Assembly: GCF_000374065.1 (NCBI RefSeq)
Contig: NZ_KB893255.1
Coordinates: 1-64,000 of the forward strand
DNA: 64,000 nucleotides
Source of the DNA: Spirosoma luteum DSM 19990
GTDB lineage: Bacteria; Bacteroidota; Bacteroidia; Cytophagales; Spirosomataceae
Direction: 5' to 3'
Shown: positions 16,997-24,758 of the stretch, piece after piece
Layout of the letters: each line of letters begins with the position of its first letter
How positions within the stretch are numbered: position 1 is the stretch's first letter
Notes under the pieces: model-generated
Databases searched by the model: none
Told to the model about the DNA's origin: nothing
Seen by the model: only the letters and a program-made list of their open reading frames with translations
Made by a program: the position numbers and the translations under genes

Positions 16997-18652
16997 TTAA
17001 AAGCGGGAGATATCACGGGGAATTTTCTTGAAGATGATCCGGCGCTGCTGAAGCCATTCTCGGGCAATCAGGCAGTTGTCGGCATAGATGACGTACTGTT
17101 CGGCGGGTGTTCGAATGGTCGACAGAAAGTCGTAATCCAGCGTGGTGAGCTGGTTCGGCTCGTAGTAGAAATAATACGCCGTGTCGAACAGCTTGCCCAG
17201 AAAATGGGGTTCTGGCTGGTCTGCGGTATCGGGCGTTGGGAGCGGTGACCGCGTTTCAGAGTACCATACGTACTCACGGATACGGGCCAGCGGAAGGGCT
17301 TCGTTCAGCAGGTTCTCTTCCGTAAACAGGGCCGGGCCGAGTTCGTAGTAAGCAAAACTCCCGCCCGTTCCTTCTTTGGTGCCGTAGCCGTCAATAACCC
17401 GCCGAACCCGCTCGGCGGTGATGGTTTCGGCGTATTCTTCCATCTCCACCAGAATAAACTGCCGATTCCCTCCGTCCTGTTTGTTCAGGTTCAACACTGC
17501 ATGGGCTGTCGTGCCCGAGCCGGCGAAGGAATCAAGAATGATGTCGCCGGGATTGGTGGAAGTCCTTAATAACTCTTCAATAAAATCAACAGACTTGGGT
17601 TGCGGAAAATCATTTTTATTTAATCCTGGAAAAATTTTTCCGAATTCGGTTTGTCCTTTTTCTGTATAAAACCGAGGGTCATTCCAGATCGTGAACGGTT
17701 TTCTTTTTACGGAAGCTCCATCATCACTTTTTGCGTAAGACTTTCTTGAAATCACCCAGCGACTCTTTTGCTTCACTGCAACTAACAAATGTTTGTCTTC
17801 GCGAGCTAAATCCTTACCCCAAGTCCAGCATCCTTCAAAACCGTCTGGCCAAGAAGGTTCTACTTTTATCGAGTGTACATCATTTTGATCAACTGATACT
17901 TTACCTGAAATCGGATCAACAAATAGAGGATAAGATAAGTTAGGGCGCGTTTCTCGATTAAATTCTCTATGTGTATTTCGGAGTTCTAAAAGACGGTATT
18001 GCCCCAATTCATCTTGTTTCTTATACTCTTTATCAACTAATGCTTGATCTTTCGAAATACTGAAAGAGTCTTTGTATAGCTCTTTCTTTGAATAGACTAA
18101 ACAATACTCATGATTTGTACTGAAATATTTATCCTGACTCCTTCCTTTGGGATTACAGAGTAGGGAAATTTGAGCAACGAAACCGGTTTTCCCAAAAATC
18201 TCATCAAATACCAGTTTCGCATTATTTGCTTCATTCTCATCAAGTGATGTAAAAAGAACCCCGTCGTTGGCTAACAACCTATACAAAAGTTGTATACGCG
18301 GGTACATCATGCACAGCCATTTATCGTGGCGGCTGAGGTCTTCGCTTTCCTTGCCTACCACTTTACCCAGCCAGCGTTTGATTTTAGGATCGTTGACATT
18401 ATCGTTGTAGACCCAGTTCTCGTTGCCTGTGTTGTAGGGCGGGTCGATGTAGATACACTTGATGCGGCCTTCGTAATAGGGCAAGAGGGCTTTCAGGGCT
18501 TCCAGATTATCGCCGTGAATGATGCGGTTTGGGCGGTCCGGCGTTCCGGCATCCGCGTCGCCAAAGGTGTATTGCTGTTCGAGTACCCGAAACGGTACGT
18601 CGTTGTGATGGTTAACTACTTTATCTTTCCCAATCCAGGTCAGTGTGGGCAT
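16997..18652 (-). CDS. mod: type III DNA methyltransferase, Mod subunit
   Basis: The ATG at 18652 gives 551 residues; the frame is open 25 codons further up but without a better start. Motif IV DPPY (residues 70-73) comes before the AdoMet-binding FAGSG (376-380), the order of beta-class N6-adenine methyltransferases. The central part between them, about residues 115-364, is the target recognition domain. Its DNA (17560-18310) is strikingly AT-rich, for example 20 of 60 bases G or C in 18061-18120, against 33 of 60 in 18421-18480. That pattern suggests a swapped-in specificity domain. The protein modifies host DNA and gives specificity to Res. Confidence 0.95.
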   Translation of the reverse strand: MPTLTWIGKDKVVNHHNDVPFRVLEQQYTFGDADAGTPDRPNRIIHGDNLEALKALLPYYEGRIKCIYIDPPYNTGNENWVYNDNVNDPKIKRWLGKVVGKESEDLSRHDKWLCMMYPRIQLLYRLLANDGVLFTSLDENEANNAKLVFDEIFGKTGFVAQISLLCNPKGRSQDKYFSTNHEYCLVYSKKELYKDSFSISKDQALVDKEYKKQDELGQYRLLELRNTHREFNRETRPNLSYPLFVDPISGKVSVDQNDVHSIKVEPSWPDGFEGCWTWGKDLAREDKHLLVAVKQKSRWVISRKSYAKSDDGASVKRKPFTIWNDPRFYTEKGQTEFGKIFPGLNKNDFPQPKSVDFIEELLRTSTNPGDIILDSFAGSGTTAHAVLNLNKQDGGNRQFILVEMEEYAETITAERVRRVIDGYGTKEGTGGSFAYYELGPALFTEENLLNEALPLARIREYVWYSETRSPLPTPDTADQPEPHFLGKLFDTAYYFYYEPNQLTTLDYDFLSTIRTPAEQYVIYADNCLIAREWLQQRRIIFKKIPRDISRF

Positions 18653-18964
18653 TATGAGCGTCGGGTATATTGTTGAAACCCCGAGGCTCGGTAGGGGGCA
18701 AAAAAACAGGGCGGCCTCCGCTGCCATACATCATTTCTCAGGAAGGTACCGCCAAGCACCCAGCGAGGAAAATGTAGAGGACAGCAAGAGGACACGCCCT
18801 TTCGAGCGCGTCCTGCCTTACTGCTTCCTCTCCTCGCTTTAAAAAAATTGGCGGTTTTTCCTGAGGGGGAAACGGTTAGCAACGCTAAATCTTTATGGTA
18901 TATCGGGTTATCTTTTTATAGTCGTTATTGGGTTGATTTCAGTCGGCAAGTTAACCCGATAACG
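18653..18964. other. mod leader region with long imperfect hairpin
   Basis: No gene was found in this stretch upstream of mod. A long imperfect hairpin spans 18763-18837: GCGAGGA at the left edge pairs with TCCTCGC at the right edge, and AGAGGA, AGCA and AGGACACG blocks pair inside. It would lie about 110 nt upstream of the mod ATG on the transcribed strand. Its role is unknown. Confidence 0.4.
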
Positions 18965-19331
18965 GTAGAGACGCAATACGTTGCCGGTCCGCCGGTGCGG
19001 TCTCCATATGCGTCAGCCCCTTGCGTCAGCAATACCCCGGTCGTTGCTTTTTGGGTTGCCATTGTATATTGCTGACGCGGATGAGACGCAAGGTATTGCG
19101 TCTCTACAGGCCGTTCCAATTGTAGAGACGCAATACCTTGCGTCTCATGACCGGATGGTTTTTTGACATCATAAATTGCTGACGCTCATAAGACGCAAGG
19201 TATTGCGTCTCTACACCACTGGTGCGACAATACCTTGCGTCTTTTGACCGGATGGCTTTTGGGGTTGTTGATATATATTGCTGACGCATATAAGACCGGT
19301 TCGCCGGTGCGGCAAGGTACTGCATCTCTAC
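18965..19331. repeat. REP-like palindrome cluster upstream of RAYT gene
   Basis: Alternating palindrome units lie at 18965-19004 (+), 19081-19107 (-), 19122-19148 (+), 19188-19214 (-), a degenerate copy near 19221-19243 (+), and 19292-19331 (-). The core stem is GAGACGCAA/TTGCGTCTC with loop TACC. Spacers carry CCGGATGG, a T-run, ATATA and ATTGCTGACGC. The first and last units contain an extra 15-nt GC-rich block (18985-18999 and 19297-19311). Paired units in opposite orientation resemble the BIMEs of enterobacteria. Confidence 0.92.
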
Positions 19332-19403
19332 ACTACAGGATGGTTACCCTTGTAAATACCAGATGATTTTTGGTTTGCTGATACCCTCTATTCCTGATTT
19401 CTC

Positions 19404-19946
19404 ATGGATAACCTGTTTACCCAAAAATACCGCATCTCGTCAACCCAGCTGGTGGATTATGATTACGGGTCGAATGGAATGTATTTTATAACCATCTGCA
19501 CGCGGGGACGGGCACTGTACTTTGGGGATATTGACACTACACAGGAGGTTTCAGCCATCTGTCCATCGGGGATGGGGCAGGTAGCTATTGACTGCTGGAT
19601 GGCTATCCCGATGTATTTTCCGTTTGTGGAACTGGATGCTTTTCAACTGATGCCGAACCATCTTCATGGCGTTTTGTGGATTTGCAAACCCGACGAGGTG
19701 CAAACGGATTGGGTGCCGAATCAATTTGGTCCGCAACGGCAGAACCTGGCCTCCATCATTCGGGGGTTCAAGTCGGGGGTAAAAAAATACGCCACCATAA
19801 ACCGGATTGATTTCGGCTGGCAGCCCCGTTATTACGACCGCGTCATTCGCAGCGACAACGAACTGACCCGCATTCGTACCTATATCGAGAACAACCCCGT
19901 CAAATGGGTCGATGAGCAGCACAACCCGGAAAATTTGTACATGTAG
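19404..19946 (+). CDS. REP-associated tyrosine transposase (RAYT), IS200-like Y1 domain
   Basis: A 180-residue single-domain Y1 HUH nuclease. The segment YFITICTRGRALYFG is the first strand of the fold, the metal-binding HUH motif is H86-L-H88 in MPNHLHG, and the likely catalytic tyrosine is Y143 in YYDRVIRSD, followed by TYIENNPVKW. The last segment is typical of RAYT proteins, which nick and move REP palindromes and are usually single-copy and domesticated. It is flanked on both sides by the palindromes it presumably recognises. The TAG stop codon (19944-19946) is part of the downstream palindrome. No IS200-type tnpB or terminal ends of an IS element are present. Confidence 0.92.
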   Translation: MDNLFTQKYRISSTQLVDYDYGSNGMYFITICTRGRALYFGDIDTTQEVSAICPSGMGQVAIDCWMAIPMYFPFVELDAFQLMPNHLHGVLWICKPDEVQTDWVPNQFGPQRQNLASIIRGFKSGVKKYATINRIDFGWQPRYYDRVIRSDNELTRIRTYIENNPVKWVDEQHNPENLYM

Positions 19947-20051
19947 AGACCGGTCCGCCGGTGCGGCAATACCTTGCGTCTCATTCGCGTCAGCAAAACC
20001 ATCCAGCACCCGAGACGCAAGGTATTGCCGCACCGGCGGACCGGTCTCTAC
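19943..20051. repeat. perfect 40-bp inverted repeat abutting the RAYT gene
   Basis: The arms 19943-19982 and 20012-20051 are exact reverse complements, 40 nt each, with a 29-nt loop. Each arm is a REP unit with the 15-nt block CGGTCCGCCGGTGCG inserted between GTAGAGAC and GCAATACC (19951-19965; complement at 20029-20043). The loop holds the spacer motifs GCGTCAGCA and CCATCC. The left edge contains the RAYT stop codon. Confidence 0.97.
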
Positions 20052-20131
20052 CCAGGCGGACCATTATGTTGCGTCAGGGGTAAATAGAACGGGTTACCCG
20101 CTTTGCCTGTAAACCTATTTTAAAACCCCTC

Positions 20132-21379
20132 ATGCAGGCAATTACCGACACTGGCCAATCGAAGCCAGCTACTTTTACCGACAGCCAATACCTGGTTACC
20201 CTCGTCTTTGTTACCTCATTGTTCATGTTCTGGGGCATTGCCATCACCATGGGCGATGTACTGAACAAGCACTTTCAGCACGTGCTGAGCCTGACCAAAA
20301 CGCAGTCGGCCTTCGTTCAGTTTGCCATTTTCGGGGCCTATTTTGTGATGGGTATTCCGGCGGGTCTGTTCATGAAACGGTTTGGCTACAAAAACGGCGT
20401 ACTGCTGGGTCTTTCGCTGTTTGCTGCGGGCGCGTTTCTATTTGTACCAGCCGCTGCCGCTGCTTCCTTTACGTATTTTGGTATCGCGCTATTCATTCTG
20501 GGTTGCGGCCTGTCCACCCTCGAAACGGTAGCTCACCCCTTTGTAGCCTCCCTCGGCGATCAGCGTACCAGCGACCAGCGGATAAACTTCGCCCAGGCGT
20601 TCAACGCGCTGGGTGCCATTATCGGGCCTGCCATCGGCTCTTATTTTCTGCTGCGCAACAACACCGAAGGCAGCACGGATCTGACCTCCGTCAAGATGCT
20701 GTACATAGCCATCGGCAGCGTTATCGCGACCATTGCCATTCTTTTCTCCTTCGTCAAAGTCCCCGCCCTGACGGACCCTCACGCCGTAGTAGCCAACCCC
20801 GATGCGGCCAATGTGGATGTGGAACCCGGCAAGACCCTGTTCCAGCACAAACATTTCGTCTGGGCCGTTATCGCGCAGTTTTTTAACGTAGCCGCGCAGG
20901 GTGGCACCTGGGCTTTTTTCATCAATTACGGCCACGAGAAAATGGGCTTCCCCGATGCTACAGCGGGTAATTACCTGGTGCTGTTTATGGCCCTGATGCT
21001 GGCCGGGCGGTTTGTAGGTACGTTCCTGATGCGGGTCATTGCGCCCCACACGCTGCTGGCCATTTTCGCGGCCTGTAACATACTCATGTGCCTGATTATT
21101 GCCCAGAGTTTTGGCTGGCCTTCGTTCATTGCGCTACTGATGCTCAATTTTTTCTTCAGCATCATGTTCCCAACCATTTTCAGTCTGGGCCTCAAAAATT
21201 TGGGGCCACACACCCAGCAGGCGTCGTCGTTTATTTCGATGGGCGTAGTTGGCGGGGCCGTTTTCCCCTTCCTGATGGGCCTGGTAGCCGAGAGCAACGT
21301 AGCCCACGCGTACTACCTGCCCATTATCTGCTACGCGGTCATTTTCCTGTTCGGGGCGAAGTTCTATAAGGTGAAGTAG
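20132..21379 (+). CDS. sugar MFS transporter, FucP (FHS) family
   Basis: A 415-residue protein with about 12 membrane segments. FMFWGIAITMGDVLNKHFQ near residues 30-48 and the AYFVMGIPAGLFMKRFGYK loop are hallmarks of the fucose:H+ symporter (FHS) family, as is the LETVAHPFVASLG segment. The cargo could be fucose, glucose, galactose or a related sugar. The next gene codes for KduD, so uptake of a uronate-derived or deoxy sugar is possible, but a long palindrome and about 280 bp separate them. Confidence 0.88.
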   Translation: MQAITDTGQSKPATFTDSQYLVTLVFVTSLFMFWGIAITMGDVLNKHFQHVLSLTKTQSAFVQFAIFGAYFVMGIPAGLFMKRFGYKNGVLLGLSLFAAGAFLFVPAAAAASFTYFGIALFILGCGLSTLETVAHPFVASLGDQRTSDQRINFAQAFNALGAIIGPAIGSYFLLRNNTEGSTDLTSVKMLYIAIGSVIATIAILFSFVKVPALTDPHAVVANPDAANVDVEPGKTLFQHKHFVWAVIAQFFNVAAQGGTWAFFINYGHEKMGFPDATAGNYLVLFMALMLAGRFVGTFLMRVIAPHTLLAIFAACNILMCLIIAQSFGWPSFIALLMLNFFFSIMFPTIFSLGLKNLGPHTQQASSFISMGVVGGAVFPFLMGLVAESNVAHAYYLPIICYAVIFLFGAKFYKVK

Positions 21380-21404
21380 GGATTTTTGAAATCTTTTTGT
21401 CTAT

Positions 21405-21487
21405 TTTTTGTCATTTCGACGCAGGAGAAATCTCAACATCGCGTAGTAACTGAACTTAAGATTTCTCCTGCGTCGAAATGACAAAAA
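21405..21487. repeat. perfect 29-bp inverted repeat, TCATTTCGACGCAGGAGAAA type
   Basis: The arms 21405-21433 and 21459-21487 are exact reverse complements with a 25-nt spacer. The core TCATTTCGACGCAGGAGAAA is a sequence I recall as common between genes in many Bacteroidota genomes. It lies 26 nt after the transporter stop and could also act as its terminator. No gene lies between here and kduD. Confidence 0.9.
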
Positions 21488-21661
21488 GCTGTTTGTACAT
21501 TTTTCAACAGTGGTGAAGCATAAACAGCCTGAAAAATGACAGCAAAAGGGTAAGGAAGAGCCGAGTATGACTCCTTCTTAAAAAGCCGGGTTTACTACCT
21601 CCGGCTACGCCTTTTTCACACAAGTGATGCCTGCCAGGCTGGCAGGCATCCGTTCTATTCT

Positions 21662-22435
21662 ATGACGACCGTACTGGATTCTTTTTCATTAGCGGGCAAA
21701 AAAGCCCTTGTTACCGGCTGCAAGCGGGGAATTGGTAAAGCAATGGCCGAGGCTTTGGCCGAAGCCGGGGCCGATATTATTGGGGTATCGGCTAATCTGG
21801 AGCTGGAAGGCAGTGCCGTGTCGAAATCGGTTACGGCGCTGGGCCGCAGTTTTCAGGCTTATCAGGCCGATTTTGGCAATCGGGAATCATTGTACCAGTT
21901 TATTACGCAGGTAAAGCAGGAGCATCCGGTCATTGATATTCTGGTGAATAATGCCGGTACAATTCTTCGCAAGCCTGCCGCCGAACACCCGGACGAATAC
22001 TGGGATGAAGTAATTATGGTGAACCAGACCGCACCGTTTATTCTCACCCGCGAGATTGGGAAAGGCATGGTGGAGCGGGGCAGTGGACGGGTTATTTTCA
22101 CCGCGTCGCTGCTTACTTTTCAGGGGGGTATCAACGTGCCGGGCTATGCCGCCAGCAAGGGTGCCATCGGTAGTATGGTGAAGGCATTTGCCAATGAGTG
22201 GGCGGGTAAAGGGGTTAACGTCAATGCCATTGCCCCCGGCTATATTTCAACTGATAACACAGAAGCGCTACGGGCCGATCAAGCGCGGAGTGAGTCGATT
22301 TTGAGCCGGATACCGGCGGCCCGGTGGGGTGAACCCGAAGACTTCAAAGGCCCGGTTGTATTCCTGGCTTCGAGCGCAGCCAGCTACGTTCATGGCACCA
22401 TCCTGACGGTGGATGGCGGCTGGATGGGACGGTAA
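21662..22435 (+). CDS. kduD: 2-dehydro-3-deoxy-D-gluconate 5-dehydrogenase (SDR family)
   Basis: A 257-residue classical short-chain dehydrogenase. It has the cofactor motif TGCKRGIG near residues 19-26, NNAG, and the catalytic S149, Y162 and K166 (YAASK). The C-terminal segment ILSRIPAARWGEPEDFKGPV and the ending TVDGGWMGR closely follow KduD, which interconverts 2,5-diketo-3-deoxygluconate and 2-keto-3-deoxygluconate in pectin and alginate-derived uronate breakdown. KduI is not in the window. A terminator follows directly. Confidence 0.85.
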   Translation: MTTVLDSFSLAGKKALVTGCKRGIGKAMAEALAEAGADIIGVSANLELEGSAVSKSVTALGRSFQAYQADFGNRESLYQFITQVKQEHPVIDILVNNAGTILRKPAAEHPDEYWDEVIMVNQTAPFILTREIGKGMVERGSGRVIFTASLLTFQGGINVPGYAASKGAIGSMVKAFANEWAGKGVNVNAIAPGYISTDNTEALRADQARSESILSRIPAARWGEPEDFKGPVVFLASSAASYVHGTILTVDGGWMGR

Positions 22436-22469
22436 AAAAGCCTCATACCGGCAGACAGTTTTCGTTAAA

Positions 22470-22518
22470 GCAGGGAGTGAAATGGCAGACAAAACACCGT
22501 TTTACTCCCTGCCTTTTT
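22470..22518. terminator. rho-independent terminator of kduD
   Basis: GCAGGGAGTGAAA (22470-22482) pairs with TTTACTCCCTGC (22501-22512, one mismatch or bulge), followed by a run of Ts. It lies between convergent kduD and the GH3 gene, and its T-run reaches the GH3 stop codon. Confidence 0.85.
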
Positions 22519-24593
22519 TAGTAGTTCATGCCTTCATCGTACTTGAAAAGTGGGTAGGCAGCACCTTCCAGATACCCCGGCACATCTTCTTTCTGCTGCT
22601 GGGCAGCCGTTTCGGAGATGGGCGTGGTGAAGGGCATTTTACCCGTTGGTTTGAACTTACCCGTCACGATGTCCAGCAATGCATCGGGGGTAGTACCAAA
22701 CGTAGCCAGAATGCCCTTGACGTTCTTCTTCTGCGTATCGCTGTATAGTTCGTCAATTACCCAGGGGTTGGTGTAATTGATGGCCAGTACGGTTGGCTTC
22801 TTCGCCATCAGGGTATTGATATAATTGACATCAACGCCGTTTTTCGACAGCGACAGGGGCAACGGTGAACCATCGGAGCCAAACAATGCTCGACCCGAAG
22901 GCCGAAGCCACAACAGAATAACGTCGGCCTCTTCGGGCGTTTTAACGAACGTGACGGGGTATTTACCCTCATTGGTGGTGTACACCTCACCGGGGCCAGC
23001 CTCCGCGCCAACGCGTTTCTGATAGATTTCGAAGTAAACTTTCGTAGCGGCTTTCAGGGGCAGCGTTTTAGTTTCGTTGCGTAGCAGTACGATGGATTTA
23101 CGCAGGGCCAGGTCGGCGCGGGCCTGAAATTTAGCACTACCGACAATCCGTTCGGCGGCATCCTCATCTACGTACGGGTTTTCAAACAGGCCCATTTTAA
23201 ATTTCTCTTCCAGCAACCGCAGCACCGAATCGTCAATCAGCTTCCTGTCAACCATTCCTTTTTTGACCGTCTCGAGCAGATTAGCGGGATCAGCGGTGCC
23301 GGAGTAGAGATTGACCCCGGCTTCCAGCGTGCGCTTGTAGCGTTCCTGAATCGACAGGTTTTCGGCACCCCAGGGCATCATTTCAATGGGGCCGGTGTCG
23401 GAATTGATGATGCCTTTAAAGCCCAGTTTGACCCGCAATAAGTCGTGAATAACGGCCCGGTTGTAGGCGTAGGCAATGGGTTCGTACTCCGTGCCAACGG
23501 GCATGGAATAGTACGGCATAATAGCCGAGGTGCCCGCCTTGATGGCAGCTTTGAATGGAATCAGGTTATTCTCGAACATTTTTCCGGGAAACACTTCCTG
23601 TTTACCCCATTCAAAGTGCGGGTCCTGCCCTTCTTTTCCTGCGCCACCACCGGGAAAATGCTTGGTGGTCATGGCTACCGAGGCCGGACTCAGGCTGGCA
23701 CCCTGAAAGCCCAGCACTATTTCTGTAATCATCTTCGCTACCCAGTCGGCATTCTCACCAAAAGTGCCGTCGATGCGTTGCCAGCGGGGTTCGGTGGATA
23801 AATCGGCCATGTACATATAGCCTTTACGCAGCCCCACGGCGGCCCACTCCTGCCGGGCAATATCGGCAAACTCGCGGGTGAGTTTCAGGTCGCGCATGGC
23901 GGATAAACCCAGTTCACCGGGCCAGACCGAGAAGACCGTTTTTCCTACACTCGTACCGATAGTGGCCGCGTTGGTCACGTGGTTGCGCGGATTGGACGCC
24001 ACAATGGCCGGAATACCCAGCCGCTGCTTTTCGCACAGCGCCTGTAATTTGTTAGTCCATTCGGCGGTCATCCGGGCACTGACATTGGCACGGAGAATAA
24101 AATGCCGCAGGTGAAAATCCGTGACGGCTTTGGTCGTCCCGGCCGCATTCATGATGGCCGTAGGCAGCGGTTTGCGGGTAAACATGTTCTGGCTGGCCAG
24201 CAGGTCATCTTCGTTGAAATCGCTGGTGATGGGGTCTTTATTCTGGGGTGCTCCAAACGACCAGTCGTTTTTCATGCGGGAGGTGCTGATGAGCATAAAG
24301 CCTACTTTTTCTTCCAGCGACATCTGCCCCATTAAATCTTTGCTTCGTTCCTCCGGCGTTAGTCGCCAGTCTTCGTAGCTGTCGAGTTTGCCGTTCTGAT
24401 TCAGGTCCTTGAACGATAGTCCATTGGCCTGAATCAATTTCGCCGACCGCGTGCCCAGCACGGGTTGTTTGGGAGCCTTACCCGGTGGAGTCTCCGATAA
24501 ACGGGTGCCGGATGCCGGAAATGGCTTTTTGCTCGTGTAGGCTGTCAGGACCAGGGATATAAGCAGGCCCGACGTCAGTAAAATATGCTTCAT
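22518..24593 (-). CDS. exported glycoside hydrolase family 3 protein
   Basis: A 691-residue protein with a signal sequence (MKHILLTSGLLISLVLTAYT). Residues about 61-74 (DLNQNGKLDSYEDW) form an EF-hand/dockerin-like calcium loop at the start of the mature protein. The GH3 N-terminal barrel follows (MSLEEKVGFML, TKHFPGGG), with the nucleophile D399 in GIINSDTG, then the alpha/beta sandwich (LRKSIVLLRNETKTLPL). It should release beta-linked glucose, xylose or a similar sugar from short oligosaccharides in the periplasm. The usual SDW after the nucleophile is SDT here. The gene is alone on its strand and convergent with kduD. Confidence 0.88.
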   Translation of the reverse strand: MKHILLTSGLLISLVLTAYTSKKPFPASGTRLSETPPGKAPKQPVLGTRSAKLIQANGLSFKDLNQNGKLDSYEDWRLTPEERSKDLMGQMSLEEKVGFMLISTSRMKNDWSFGAPQNKDPITSDFNEDDLLASQNMFTRKPLPTAIMNAAGTTKAVTDFHLRHFILRANVSARMTAEWTNKLQALCEKQRLGIPAIVASNPRNHVTNAATIGTSVGKTVFSVWPGELGLSAMRDLKLTREFADIARQEWAAVGLRKGYMYMADLSTEPRWQRIDGTFGENADWVAKMITEIVLGFQGASLSPASVAMTTKHFPGGGAGKEGQDPHFEWGKQEVFPGKMFENNLIPFKAAIKAGTSAIMPYYSMPVGTEYEPIAYAYNRAVIHDLLRVKLGFKGIINSDTGPIEMMPWGAENLSIQERYKRTLEAGVNLYSGTADPANLLETVKKGMVDRKLIDDSVLRLLEEKFKMGLFENPYVDEDAAERIVGSAKFQARADLALRKSIVLLRNETKTLPLKAATKVYFEIYQKRVGAEAGPGEVYTTNEGKYPVTFVKTPEEADVILLWLRPSGRALFGSDGSPLPLSLSKNGVDVNYINTLMAKKPTVLAINYTNPWVIDELYSDTQKKNVKGILATFGTTPDALLDIVTGKFKPTGKMPFTTPISETAAQQQKEDVPGYLEGAAYPLFKYDEGMNY

Positions 24594-24758
24594 GGTTTAA
24601 CGGATGTTCAGGATGGGATGTGTTAAATCAAACTATCGGCAAAGGGCTGACAGATCCTGCGCATAAAAGTGCTTTCCACTCGTAAAATACTGTCACTGCG
24701 TCCGTCCAGGACTGAGAACATCCTGGCCAGCGCTGATTACCAACCCGCTTCCCGGCAA

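Noticed and set aside
18653-18727. 25-residue N-terminal extension of Mod
   Set aside because: The extension is hydrophobic and proline-rich without family similarity, while MPTLTWIGKDKV at 18652 is a typical Mod start.
19404-20051. Complete IS200/IS605 element
   Set aside because: There is no tnpB, no typical left and right end pair with guide sequences, and the surrounding palindromes are scattered REP units; the RAYT explanation is better.
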